This document shows, piece by piece, positions 45,669 to 56,336 of a stretch of DNA of 64,000 bases; position 1 is the stretch's first letter; every line of letters begins with the position of its first letter. Source of the DNA: Pelagophyceae sp. CCMP2097 (lineage: Eukaryota; Sar; Pelagophyceae); NCBI GenBank assembly GCA_026770575.1, contig MU657223.1:82011-146010 (forward strand), given 5' to 3'. A model generated the notes under the pieces. It saw only the letters and a list, made by a program, of their open reading frames with translations, was not told where the DNA came from and did no database searches. The translations under genes and the position numbers were made by a program.

Positions 45669-46004
45669 GTCCCCAAACCTTCGCCGAAACGGCGCTGAAA
45701 CGGGCTCCGTGGCCTGGTACGTATCGCAATAGACTCCACGGCTCCCTCGCTAGGACTCGCCTGGGGCCACCACGCCGAATTTCCGGCGCCTCGAATCGCA
45801 CAGGGAAGTATTAGGGACGGCGCCCCTTTGACGTCGGTCCATGTAGTGCAGCTCGGGCCGCGGCGGGAAGAGTCCGCGGCCGGCCGGTGGGTAGAAGGTC
45901 TGTACAATTCGGATGGCTGCGTCGTTGCGAGGCGCGCAGAGGCCGTTTTCGCGGGCGAGCGCTCGGCCGCACCTTTGGCGCTTCGGCGGTCGGAATCCGC
46001 GGCC
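45669..46004. other. intergenic spacer, nothing recognised
   Basis: Short spacer between two minus-strand genes. ORFs here are motif-free. Confidence 0.35.
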
Positions 46005-46466
46005 TTACTGCTGGTCGCCGCCGTTGAGGAACATGGTGTTGACTTGGACGGGGAACGCGGGCATCTTGATGTCGACGGTGTCCAGGAGAGCGAAGCACGT
46101 CCGGACGTTAAAGTCGAACTGGCGCATCAACCGGACGTTCTCCATCAAGTTGATGTTGTTCAGGTTCTCGCGCATCTCCGTGATGAGGTGCACGTTGCCC
46201 GCCAGCGCGGAAGCGAGCTGGCGCGAGAGGCCGGCGTCTGCGAACTGCGGGCCGCCCGCTGACCGCGGCGCGTCGGCGGCGCCGCGCTGCGCCTCGAGCT
46301 CGTAGAGGCGGACGCCGACGTCGCGCACGGACCGCGCGGGTAGCCTCGCGGCGGCCTGGGCGCATTGGGTAATGAGCGAGTGCGCTTCGGCGGGAAAAAG
46401 CTGCAGCGTCTCGTCGAGGCTGCGCTGCTCCTCCTCGCTCCAAGAGTCGGCGCAAAAGTTGGCCAT
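46005..46466 (-). CDS. Myb/SANT-like conserved protein
   Basis: A single exon codes 153 residues from an ATG at 46466. The N-terminus (SWSEEEQRSLDETLQLFP) with LPARSVRDVGVRLYEL resembles the SANT/Myb fold in a conserved plant family whose members read 'W..EEQ..L...L.......T.RDV..R'. The second half (LSRQLASALAGNVHLITEMR, NLNNINLMENVRLMRQF) and the ending FPVQVNTMFL also follow that family, whose C-terminus reads 'MPPLPVSINEEL'. It probably acts in the nucleus, but DNA binding is not assured for this class. The ORF is open further 5', so a longer start cannot be excluded. Confidence 0.7.
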   Translation of the reverse strand: MANFCADSWSEEEQRSLDETLQLFPAEAHSLITQCAQAAARLPARSVRDVGVRLYELEAQRGAADAPRSAGGPQFADAGLSRQLASALAGNVHLITEMRENLNNINLMENVRLMRQFDFNVRTCFALLDTVDIKMPAFPVQVNTMFLNGGDQQ

Positions 46467-47485
46467 GGCGCCGGCCGAGCGGACCGGCGACCCGAAACGC
46501 CGCAACGAGGACCTGGCCCACGGACGTGCGGAGGGCGGGGCAGCGGGGGCCACTGAGCTGGGACACTGTTGGGGCGCGGGAGTCTGTTCAAGAAAGGTTT
46601 TTTTGGCGACGCGGCGGAAATGCACGGCCCGCGGCGCGAGGGGCCGGCGGAGCTTTCGAGACTCGGTACGGAGTCCGAGGCCGGGCTTCGGCGGCACGAT
46701 TCGACACTCGCGTTGGGTCGTCGGCTAAACGTCGTCGGCTGCGCGTCTCGCCGACCGCCGGCAGGGCGGACGGCGGCGCCCGGCCCGGCGGCGGCTTCTA
46801 CCCGCGGACGTATGCGTCGGACCACGCGCCCGACGGCCCGCCGGTGTCGTGCGCCGGCGTCGAGCGGTCCGACGAAATCGTGGGTCGTGCCGGTCCAGAG
46901 GTCGCTTGCCGGCGCCGTGACCTCTTCGGTCGCCGCGGCGGCGCCGGCGGGCCCCTTAGAGCAGCCTCTCGCGGTCGTCCCGCGGCACGCCATGGCCGTG
47001 TGCGTAACACGCGCCGAGGAGTGCGTCTGGAACGCTCTGCGCAGCGGCGAGCCGGGACCATCGCACGGTTTTGTCCAACGACTGGATGGCTCCTCCTTGG
47101 TCTCTGCGAAGAGCGGGTCTAGCTGGTCTCGGAACGCGGCGGCGAGCTTGCGCGCCATCGTGCCCAGTGTACGAGCTGGCAAAGATTCAGTCTACGACTT
47201 ATGCCGCAGGAGGAGTGCCGCGATTCGCACTTGGTGCAGTGCTTGCCGCCCTCGCAGGAGCAGTACGGCTTTGGCGCAGCGGCTGCCAGCGGCTCGCCCG
47301 TTATGTCGAGCGCAGGGCCGGCCCGGCGCCGGCGTCGAAGAGGAGTGCCACGGGCCGCACGTGCCAAAGAACGTTCCAAGTCCCCCCTCCAAGTACGTTT
47401 TGCAGAAGAATGAAATTTTCCAGACGATTCCAAGAAAGCGATTCTCGACGAGGTGTTAGAAATTCGTCATCTCAGCCTTGGGACC
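46467..47485. other. intergenic region holding a Sel1-like fragment
   Basis: Apart from the Sel1-like segment below, the only notable ORF is a Cys-rich minus-strand stretch near 47.2 kb (PYCSCEGGKHCTKCESRHSS). It may be a zinc-binding exon of the same gene. No complete gene could be assembled. Confidence 0.35.
46956..47170 (-). CDS. Sel1-repeat fragment (TPR-like), gene incomplete
   Basis: In one minus-strand frame the sequence reads AIQSLDKTVRWSRLAAAQSV then PDALLGACYAHGHGVPRDDR before a TAA at 46956-46958. The pattern 'W...AA...... A...LG.CY..G.GV..D' is a Sel1 repeat. Only one repeat is seen, and the upstream exons, perhaps including the Cys-rich stretch near 47.2 kb, are not resolved. 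It could be the last exon of an expressed Sel1 protein or a remnant. Confidence 0.45.
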
Positions 47486-48800
47486 ATGCTCGCATCCGTC
47501 GCACGGCGCGCCGCGCGCCCGAACCACTTCCGCGCCGCGTTCGTCCAGGTGGCGAGCAGACCACAGGTGCGGCTTTTTGGTTGGCGCTGTGGTGGCGGCG
47601 GCAGTGAAGTCAGCGGTAGGTCGCGCCTCTGGGCCGCAGTGCGGCTGCGCGCTCGTTTGTGACCGAGGTGCTCAACTGGCGCTGGGGTTCCAAGGTGGCG
47701 GCGGCGGAGAAGAAACTGGAGTTGGAGCGGACGGACGAAAAGACGGTCGCAGACCATTCGTGGCGCCAGACGAACCACTGGTGGAGCGAGGCAGAGCTAA
47801 AAAAGGTCGACTTGTCCGAGCACACGCCCGTGACGTTTAGCGACCACGCCATGCGCGGACTCATGCGCATCATGTACCACTCGTTCAATTTCGTGAGAAT
47901 ACCGGCGTCCGCCCGGTGGTTTCGGACTCCGTGCACCCGAGGCAGAGGCGGTCCCGAGACGGGCCCGGCTTTGAGACGGCCCCGCGTGGTCTCGTTTGCC
48001 CGAAGAGGCGTTTGAAAGGACGGGGGGGTTCCGTCTCACGCTCGCTCGTGCAGGTGACGGGCTACGACCACCGCGACCCGACGCCCGAGTCGGTGGCGTG
48101 GCGTTTGATTATCTTGGAGTCTTTTGCGGGCGTGCCCGGTTTCGTCGCGGCCGGCTTTCGGCACTTCCATTCTCTGCGGACGCTGCAGCGCGACCACGGT
48201 AGCATCTACACGTTCCTGGAAGAGGCGGAGAACGAGCGCATGCATTTGCTCGTCTGCATGAAGATGTTCGAGGCGTCGACGACGACGAAGATCTTGTGCA
48301 TGGCGGCGCAGGTGATTATGACGCCTTTTCTCATGGGCGTCTACATCGTCAAGCGCGGCGCCATGCACCGCTTCGTCGGCTACTTGGAGGAGACGGCCGT
48401 GCTGACGTACGCGAACCTGGTGGAGAAGGCTTCCACGCCCGGCTTTAAGCTGCACTCGGCCTGGGCGGGTTTACCCGCGCCCGACATCGCGAAATCGTAC
48501 TGGAAGTTGGAAGACGGCGCCACCTGGGTCGACACACTTCGCCACATCTTGGCCGACGAGTCGCACCACCGCGACGTCAACCACACGTTTGCCACGCTGC
48601 CGGAAGGCGCGGAGAACCCGTTCATCAAAAAGCACATGAAGGATTTCGACAAGGCCGCTGCCCTGCGAGGCATCGAGGTGCAGGCCGCGTTAGCCAAGGC
48701 GGAGATGCTGAAAAACGCCGAAATGCTCGACAAGGACGTCCTCCGCGCCCTCCTCGCAAAGGCAGAGGCCAAAGGAGAGGTCAAGGACGCCGTCGCGTGA
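47486..48800 (+). CDS. mitochondrial alternative oxidase (AOX)
   Basis: AOX is a di-iron ubiquinol oxidase of the inner mitochondrial membrane that reduces O2 to water and bypasses complexes III and IV. Three exons (47486-47566, 47620-47892, 48054-48800) join in phase 0 and give 366 residues. The Arg/Ala-rich start (MLASVARRAARPNHFRAAF) is a targeting peptide. Iron ligands and helices are visible: LIILESFAGVPGF, LEEAENERMHLLV (ExxH), YLEETAVLTY and LADESHHRDVNH (ExxH). A helical charged C-tail (KAEMLKNAEMLDKDVL) follows, typical of algal or protist AOX rather than plant dimers. No regulatory Cys near the N-terminus is apparent. Confidence 0.97.
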
Positions 48801-48897
48801 AACCCGGCGCGCCTCCAGGCCGCACGAATAATCCCACCCGCTCTGCCGCGCTCCCCCAGCGAGGCACGACGCCGCGCATATAGCTACGTAAACGATA

Positions 48898-50855
48898 TTA
48901 AACGTTTACTATTACGACGGACCCATCGTCGCCAGCGTCGCCGCCGTCGCCGGCGTCGTCGCCTTCGTCGGGCTCTGGCTCGAGGGGGACGTAGCCGTCG
49001 CTCTGGAGGAACTCCTCCGCCTTGCCCTTTGGCAGCGCGCCGTGATAGATTGCGGCGTTTGGGCCAGAGGCGCCGTTGGACGCGAAGTGTGCCGCGGCAG
49101 ACGAGAACACTAAAGCGTCGCCCGGCCGCAGCACGGCCACGGAGACGTCGGCGTCGAGGAGCAAAGCGCGCTGCAGCTCGTCGAGCTTGGCGTGCGTCGG
49201 GACACGCGTCTCGTCTTCTGTGACGCAGTGGTCTTTTGAGAGTCTCGCCGTCGCCGCCAGCGTCGCCACGCCTAACAGTTTGGTGCCGCCGAGGCCGTGC
49301 GCGAACTGCAGCTGCGGCAGCATGTCGACGTGCAGGCACGTCATGCTCGCCGCGTCGCCGATCTGACGAGGCGACGGTCGAAGAGGCGCGCGCTTTAGAA
49401 GCACTCGCTCAATGTCGACACTTTCAGTCCTCGCCGACGCGGGCGCGTACGAACGCTCGCGGGGCCTGCTCTCGCCAGATGAACTCCTCGCGCCGGCTCG
49501 TCAGCCCGTCCAGAGCGGCGAAGAACTCGGTGCCGACGTCGATGTCGTCGTCCGCCTCACCCGCGAGCGCGGGCAGCGCCGCAACGGGCAACTCCACGGC
49601 GTAGTACCTACGGCAGTGTCACCCGTTTTGCACGTACGACGGCTAGGATCGTTCCCAGACCTCGGATGGCGCTCGCGGTCCCGTTTCCCCTCTTGTGAGA
49701 GTCATTGTTTCCCACGCAGCATCGACGCGGCGGAGCACCGCGACGCCGCGACCGCAGTCTCGAACTTGAGCTCGACCCGCCTCGGCGACGCGCGCGCCAC
49801 GTCAATTGCCTCGAGGATGTCCTAGACGCGCGCATTCAAGGGCCCTCTGCGGACTTTGCATCCAAGCGACATTGGCCCGCCGCCCAAAGGCCGCTCCAGA
49901 GAACGCACCTCAAAGTCCTTCCGGAGCACATCGATCCCGTTGACGGACCGCAGCGTCATGCCCTCGGCACACCCTTCGCGCTCCGCCTGGGTGTTTGGAC
50001 TCTAAAGACAAAAGTCGACATGTCGAAAGTGCGCACCGCGGAGCCGGCGTCGACGGGGCCCACTTCCGCGCCGCGCTCTAGTCAAAGGCGTGACGGCCCA
50101 TCATACAGGCAGCAACGCGCACCGTCTGGCGTGACGGGCGCAAAGGCAAGGCCCATGGTGTCGTCTTTTGCGTAGAAAGTGGCAGTCAGAGAGCCGTCCC
50201 CCAGCGCCGCGCCCAACTGATTCCAGAACGAGCCGTCGGCGACTTGGGCCAGCTCGCCCGAGGCGAGGTCGCCGATGAGGCGGCCACTCCCGTCGCCGCC
50301 GCCGCCGTCGCGCCACAGCAGGTGGGGTAATACGGCTTTGAGCTTCTTCCGCAGCGAAAAGTCTTCAGATGCGATGGCCTTCCACTGCGCCTCGAGCCTC
50401 AAAAGCTTCGGCAGCGCGAGGATCTTCGCGGCGTTTGGGAAGACGACGGGCCACGCTTCTTCGTCGGCGATGAGCTCAGCGAAGCGCGCGCCGTCGAAGC
50501 ATATCGTCCCAACGCCCTTCAACGGCGACCGCTGCAGCGCCGATCGCACCTCCTTCGGCCACTTGGGCGCGCCGGTGGCGTCAAAGGCGTAGTCCGCCGG
50601 CAGCGCCGCCGCGAGCGGGTCGCCGGCGTCCCACGCGCGCTCGGCGACGGCCCAGCCGCCTTTGCCCTGGACCATCTCGCCGCGCTCGCCGTCGACGGTC
50701 ACCGTAAAAGTCTCCGTGCCGTCGGCGGCGCGGCGCAGGCTCAGCAGCTCGATGCCGTTGCTTGACGCGAAGCGACGCAGCAAAGCGCCGCGCCGGGAAA
50801 CGCGAGGACCCAGCGGCGACACGAGCCGCGCCGCGAGCATCGTCACGAACCGCAT
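48898..50855 (-). CDS. PDZ domain fused to a JmjC/cupin-8-like Fe(II) oxygenase domain
   Basis: Six exons (50123-50855, 50037-50077, 49909-49986, 49739-49821, 49451-49607, 48898-49362) keep phase throughout and give 518 residues. The first 30 residues (MLAARLVSPLGPRVSRRGAL then LLRRFASS) look like a mitochondrial presequence. A PDZ-like unit spans exons 1-4: MGLAFAPVTPDERGAEVGPV and DAGSA, GMTLRSVNGIDVLRKDFE, RRVELKFET. The last exon holds a JmjC/cupin-8 pattern: CLHVDMLPQLQFAHGLGGTK (HxD iron ligands plus GGTK) and LRPGDALVFSSAAAHFASNG (distal His). The tail is Gly/Asp-rich and acidic. The fusion suggests a 2-oxoglutarate-type hydroxylase targeted by a PDZ module. Substrate is unknown and activity is inferred. 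Confidence 0.72.
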
Positions 50856-51042
50856 GGTCGACGAGGCCGCTCCGGGGCACCCGGACACGCACCTCCTCGC
50901 CCTCGGACCCGCGCGGCAACCGCGTGGAGGTCAACACTTTGGAACACGTCGCCAAATACTTTAGCGAAGGTTCGCGTTGTCTGCTGCGCGCGCTGCGCGG
51001 CCAGGGCTGTCCGTCGGGCCAGCTCCCGCACTCCGCCCCGTG

Positions 51043-51596
51043 ATGCCCGCCGCATCGTCGCCAGACGAAGAGATCATTTTGGAGGCTCTCGCGGTGCTCG
51101 AGGACCTGCTTTACGAGCCCGTCTCCCTCGGCGGCGGCGACGACGACGACGAGTGGAACGTCGCGGAGACGAAAGACGCCGCCACGTTCCGCGACGACCT
51201 CGAACGCTTCGAAAGTGCGCGTTCGCGTCCGGAGTTCCTCGAGACCGAACGTCACGCGGGTGTCTGCTCGCCTCGTCTCGAATCGTTCCTCGAAAACCGA
51301 TAGGCCGCGCTCTGAGCGCGTTTGCGTCTGGCGAAGGCGAGTACGGCCACGACCAGCACGCTTTGCACGCCGAGTTCCGAACGCTCGTCGAAGACCGCGT
51401 CGAGCGCGCCCTCGAGGACCGCGGCTTCACGCCGCAGCGCTTTCTCTCGGCCGTTCGCGCCGCCATGGACCGCGACTCGACGAAATGGCAGCGCAGCGGC
51501 GCGCAAGAAGTCGTCGCGCTGCTCTCGGAGGTGTGCGACTTTCGACTCTGGGCGAGCGACATGATTGCAAAGGCGCAACGACGAAGACACAAGTAA
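51043..51596 (+). CDS. BART-domain (ARL2-binding-protein-like) small protein
   Basis: Exons 51043-51214 and 51304-51596 join in phase 1 (GTGCGC...GATAG) and give 154 residues, close to ARL2BP. The all-helical layout fits the BART fold: an acidic start (SPDEEIILEALAVLEDLLYE), a loop, then EYGHDQHALHAEFRTLVEDR and GFTPQRFLSAVRAAM. The latter resembles the family's 'E...H..F..LVE..L...L...G.....F' helices. BART proteins bind ARL2/ARL3 GTPases in mitochondria and cilia. This role is a family inference and the match is by pattern only. The gene is head to head with the PDZ-JmjC gene, with under 200 bp between starts. Confidence 0.6.
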
Positions 51597-51674
51597 CTCT
51601 TCCGATCCCCGTCGCCGCAGGGAGCCCATGGGACGGCGGCGCGGAGTCCGAGGGCATGGTTATCCGCGTGCGAA

Positions 51675-53756
51675 TTACGGCCCACCCAGCTTGTTGAAAA
51701 CGAGGTCTGCCACCGCGTCGTCGGCGCTGGCCGCGGCGTAGAGCAGCGGCCGCAGGCCGCGGAGGCGCGAAAGCGCGCCGGCGTCGAGCGCGGCCATGTT
51801 GGCGAGGAGCGCCACGGCGACGCGCACCGTCTCCGCGCGCTGCGCCCGCGGCGGCGCAAGAACCAGCGACGCCTCCGACCGCGCAACGCCGGCGGGCGCC
51901 GGCGCGGCCGGAACCGCGGCGTCGGTGGGCGCGACAGGCATCGCCGCGTGGTCCTGCGCAGCGTCTGGGGACGCAAGGGCCGGCGCGGGCGGCAAGCCCG
52001 GCGCAGAGGCCGGCGGGACCGGCGCGGCCTGGACCATGAATCGGAGGTGCGTTGCCACCAGCGTCGCCACGACGACGTCGAGCGCCGCAGAATTGCCGGC
52101 GACGCGGAGCGCGGCGTGGCCCGCGGCGCCGTAGTCCGCGTGGGCGACGGGAACGTCGGTGAGGAGGAGCAACGATTCCAGGGCCATGAGACGCAACTCC
52201 GAGTCGACGTGGCCGCCCGCGTCCATCTGCAGCCGCTCGACGCAGCGGTCGACAACGTCGCCGGGCGTCCTCGCGAGGGCGCGCGCGTTGGCCTCCGTAA
52301 CGCGGAGCGACGACAAAGCGTCTAAAGCGCGCAGGGCGAGCGTGCGCCGGTGCCAGGCCAGCGTGCGCGCCGGCGCCGCGCGCGGGCCACCCGCGCCAGC
52401 AGACGCGCCGTCGACCGTGTCCCGCTCCACGACCCTAGTGCGTCGGTCCCAAAGGCGGTCGTTTGGGGGTCTGTCGCAGGTATCGCACCAGCGCCGCAGC
52501 CTCGAGGCGTCGTTGGCGTCGAGGAGCGAAAAGCCGTCGGGCTGGGGCGACGCCGCATACGCCAGCGCGCCGCGGATGGCGCGGAGCGTGGCTTGAGCGA
52601 GTTTGAACTTGATGACGCACTCATCATCCGAGTAGCCGCCCAGAGCGCGGTACTCGCGGTGCGCAGCGGGCATCAGGCTCGCGAGGCCGTAGTCCTACGA
52701 GGTTTCGTTTCGCAAGCGTCCTGCACACATTTACATCCTTTCGACGCGTGCCATGGGCCGACATAAGGGTCGGACGCACGTCTCTGCGCTTGTCGTTGGT
52801 CCCGTCCAACGTGCGGCTCGAGTTGAACGCGGACCAGTGCGGTTCCACAAAGTTGCCGCCGACTTCCACGTATCTCGAAACGGCGGAGATGGTTTCGATG
52901 GCCAAAGCGGCGCTCTGGAGACCCAGCAGCCTCGGTTCCAAGAAGGCGAGCACGGCCGCAAAGAGCCGCGGGTGGTTGGCGACGCGGGACTTGTTCAGCG
53001 GCACGTTGGCCAGGTTGCGCACGATTGTCAGCGCGGCGAGGCAGAGCGGCGAGGCGCACCTCTGCGCCGCGTCGCCGACTTGGGCGCCGGCGGGCCATTC
53101 CCAGACATCAGGCGAGTCGGAAACAGCGTGTGGCCCGAGGCAAATCTTCAAAACGCGCGCGAGGCCGTCGAGCTCCACGGGGTGCGCGTCCGAGGCCACG
53201 AAGGCCACGTCGTCGCCGGAAGTCGTGAGGAGCAGGACGTTTAAAGCCAACCGCAGCCGCGTCCGGCCCTCGTCATCCTACAGCACAGCCTTATCCCACG
53301 ATGACCCTTCCCGTGATGACATATTCCTTCCACAAAGACATCGATCCTTGCCGCGAGGCCTCTCTTTCGAATCTCTCCAGAGAATGTACGCACGGCCACG
53401 TTCGCGTCGCACAGCATCTGCCCCGCGCGCCGCGCCGCCAGCAAAGCCGCGCGGTAATCGGGCGCCGCCTGCTCGAAGATGCGCCGCGCCGAACGCAGCA
53501 GCGTCCTGCGGGTTGCGGTGACGATCGAACGACGGGCAGCGAGGCGCACCTCTCCGTCGTGCGGCCCGCGGGTTTCTTTGTCGTCGACGGCGTTTCGCCG
53601 CCGGGTGTCGCTGCGTTCTTCTTGCGCGCGGTCGCGCCCGTGCCCCGCTTGCCTAGAGATTTGACTCCGAGCTTGCCTCGAGGCTCGAGCTGGCAGGGGC
53701 CGCTTTGGACAGGGAAACTTACAGTACGCCCGCTTCTGCCGCGGTGGCGACGACAT
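51675..53756 (-). CDS. armadillo-like helical-repeat protein, possibly a chromatin-complex subunit
   Basis: Five exons (53723-53756, 53550-53652, 53394-53505, 52780-53277, 51675-52694) link with consistent phases and give 588 residues. A basic Thr/Lys-rich N-terminus (ATARKKNAATPGGETPSTTK) precedes alpha-helical repeats such as CLAALTIVRNLANVPLNKSR, LQSAALAIETISAVSRYV, HRRTLALRALDALSSLRV and ELRLMALESLLLLTDVPV. These recall ARM folds such as the C-terminal region of ARID1/BAF250 (SWI/SNF) subunits, but no ARID domain is present. A long Ala/Pro linker separates the last helices. Function is inferred only at the fold level. Confidence 0.62.
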
Positions 53757-53947
53757 GGGAGGCGCCGCGCCCCTGCCGCGTGAAAAAGGCCTCTCTCGAA
53801 CGAAGGCCCCCGCGACGCTCGCCTCGACGCGGTCTTCCGCGCACGCCTAATCGCCTAAAACTCTATCTCCATTTTTAACATCGAGGAAGTTCAAAGAAGA
53901 GGGTCCCTTCTCGGCCCGGCGTCCACCTCGGCCCGCGGAGACTCTTG

Positions 53948-55122
53948 TTAGCCTTCCAGGAAGAAGCTGTCCGCCTTGCCCGGGTTCTTCGCCGCCTCCA
54001 CCGCGGCGGCGGCGATGCGCGCGTTGCGCCGGCTCCGCGCGTTGCCGCCGTCTGGATGCGGCGGCGGCGCGCCGGCCTTCGGCGCCGCCTTTGCCACGAC
54101 GTCGGCGCCTGCGTCCCGTCGCGCCGCGCCCTTGCCCTCGCGGCCCTTGCCCTTGCCCTTGCCTTTGCCCTTGCCTTTGCCCTCGCGGCTTGCGCCCTCT
54201 TGGCTCTCACCTTCTTGGCCGTCGGCCTCCGGTCGGCCCTTGCCGCGGCCGCCCTTGGCGCCGCGGCCGCCCTTGCCGCGGCCGCCCTTGGGCGCGCCCT
54301 TGCCAGGCTTGGCGGACGACGCGGCCTCGGCCTCTGGCGCGTCCTCGGCCTCTTGCGCCTCGCGCGTCTGCCGCGCCTCGTACGACTTGAGCATCGCCTA
54401 AACGGAGGCCGTGACCGGCCCGCCCACACACGCCGGGGGGAGGATGGGCACCTGGAGGAGCACGGTCGCAGTGTCGATCTGTGCCTGCACTTTGCCGGTC
54501 ACCACCACCCCACGGTCCGCGGCGCCGTCGTCCTTCAAGATTTGCACGTGCGTCGACGTGTTCTTCTGGATGTTGTCCAACTTGGCGCCCTTGCCGCGCA
54601 GCAGGAACGAGACGGCGCCCGCGGGGACCTAAGAGACCGCCGTAAACTCTCTATGCCAAAGACGGGTGGGGCCTCTGTGTCTTCCGCGGCTAAACTCTCT
54701 GCCAAAGACGGGTGGGGCCTCTGTGGTACGGCGCCGGCGCGTGCGCGGATCTCCTTGGAGAGCTGGCCCGCGAGCTCGGCCTTTGCCGCGACGGCGTCCT
54801 TCTTACTGGCCTTTGCCTTCTTCGCCGGCGGCGCCGCCGCGTCGTTTTCGGGCGCCGCCCGCTTCGCCGGCTGCTCCGCCGCGGCCGCCGGCACGGCCGC
54901 CGGCGCGGCCGCCGGCTCCGATGCGGCGCCGGGCCGCCGGACGACGCCGTCGGCGGCGACGATCACCAAAGCTGCTGAACGCATGACTTCCAGCTCCGCC
55001 GCGTAGTCGGTCCACGTCGCCGCCACGCTGAGGGCCAGCGCCTTCTTGCGCAGCTTGTTTGTCGTCCACCCCGCCGCCGGCGCCGCGCCCAGCGCCGCCT
55101 CGATGGCCGCGCGCAGCTCCAT
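53948..55122 (-). CDS. KH-domain RNA-binding protein with a Gly/Lys-rich tail
   Basis: Three exons (54730-55122, 54452-54628, 53948-54397) join in phase 0, giving 339 residues. The middle exon is a KH domain: VSFLLRGKGAKLDNIQKNTS with the GKGA loop as the GxxG motif, then THVQILKDDGAADRGVVVTG and KVQAQIDTATVLLQ. The third exon starts AMLKSYEARQ, continuing the last KH helix across a 54-bp intron. After it come GKGAPKGGRGKGGRGAKGGR and a (GK)n run, an RGG-like RNA-binding tail. The N-terminal 130 residues are Ala-rich with a basic patch (APPAKKAKASKKDA) that may be a nuclear signal. Intron 1 contains an imperfect tandem repeat of about 35 bp. Confidence 0.78.
54643..54726. repeat. tandem duplication inside intron 1 of the KH gene
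   Basis: A unit containing CCAAAGACGGGTGGGGCCTC occurs twice, about 48 bp apart, between the exon ending at 54628 and the donor at 54729. The copies differ by a two-base indel. Confidence 0.8.
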
Positions 55123-55312
55123 TTCGTCTCCGAGTCGGGAATATATTTCAGCGATTTTATCGCCGGAATAAACGCCATCTCGATAGCGAAGCCTCGCGCC
55201 ACGACGGGCAGCTCCGGCTCGTCGGACTCGGAGACCGGTAGACCGTCTGCGGCACGGCCTCGGTGTTGTGCCTTTATAGTTTCCATCTCAGTCTCGGTTG
55301 CCGCCAAGGTCG

Positions 55313-56336
55313 CTAGACTTCGCGCGCGAAGTCGGCCGGTCGCTTCTCGAGGAGCGCGTCCATGGCCTCTTTGAAGTCTGGGTGGGAGTAAGCTCGAGAT
55401 TGCGACTGTGACTCGACTTCGAGTTGCCGCGATATCTTCTCGTCGAGCGGCGCGCGCGCGATGACCACCGCCTCGCGCAAAGCCTGCGTCGACGCGTTTT
55501 CGGAAAACTCCTGCGCGTACTGCTGCGCGAAGCCCATCATCTCGGGGGTGTCGTCGTGGAGCAGGCCATCGAGGAGCAGGCCGGGCACTCTTTGCAGCGC
55601 GTCGGCGCCGAGCGTGCCGCCGCAGAGCAACGACGACATGGCCAGGTTCGCGCCGAGCCGCTCCGGCGCCGTCGCCTGGCGACGCGGCGTGTGAGGCACG
55701 TGCGACGGTTGCGGGCCTTTGTCATCCTCGAGGCGGCCCATGCGACCGAGGGCGCACCGATGTGCCCATACCGAGCGGGATACCGATGCGCACAAAGTTC
55801 AAGCCGAGGCTGGCGCCGCGTGTCGCCGTCATCATGTCGCAGCAGAGCGCCAGCCCAGCGCCGGCGCCGACGGCGGCGCCGTTGAGGCACGCAATCGTCG
55901 GCGCCTTGATCGATCGGAGGCAGAGGAAGCGCGAATAGAAGTTGCGCATTGTTTCGACGTTTTCGTCGTAGGGCCGGTCCGCTCTTTCACGGAGCCATCT
56001 CAGGTCGCCGCCGGCGCTAAATGCGCGGCCGCGGCCCGTGACGAGGACGCACCGGAGCGTCTCGTCCGCGGCGAGGTCGGAGACGGCGGCCTCGAAGGCG
56101 TCGCCCATGGCCACGCTGAGCGCGTTGAGCTTCCGAGGGTCGTCTAAGACGATCGTGGCGACGGTCCCGCCGCGCGCCGCCGCCGCGCGCTCGACGGAGA
56201 CCAGAGCGCCGCCCGTGCTATACCGCCGCACTGCCGCGCGCTCGACGGAGACCAACGCGCCGCCCGTGCTATACCGCCGCACGAAAGCGGGCGCCGCGGC
56301 GCCGCCGAGCCTCAGCGGCCGGAAGAAAGGCCTCAT
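55313..56336 (-). CDS. enoyl-CoA hydratase/isomerase family protein, probably mitochondrial
   Basis: Crotonase-fold enzymes hydrate or isomerise acyl-CoA thioesters. Exons 55758-56336 and 55313-55675 join in phase 0 (GTGCGC...CCAG) and give 313 residues. The N-terminus (MRPFFRPLRLGGAAAPAFV then RRYSTGG) is a mitochondrial presequence. Crotonase motifs are IVLDDPRKLNALSVAM, RGRAFSAGGDLRWLRE (oxyanion hole), IACLNGAAVGAGAGLALCCD (CoA and oxyanion) and NFVRIGIPLGMGTS. The GAA seen in many hydratases is GAAVGAG here. The exact reaction is not decidable. A 51-bp tandem duplication repeats 17 residues just after the presequence (RRYSTGGALVSVERAA twice), including a second potential cleavage site. 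Confidence 0.9.
56182..56283. repeat. 51-bp in-frame tandem duplication in the hydratase N-terminus
   Basis: Units 56182-56232 and 56233-56283 are nearly identical and encode RRYSTGGALVSVERAA twice. The duplication spans the likely end of the mitochondrial presequence. Confidence 0.88.

Noticed and set aside
46160..47182. 340-residue minus-strand ORF as one protein
   Set aside because: Only a short region in a different frame carries a Sel1 motif; the rest overlaps the Myb-like gene out of frame.
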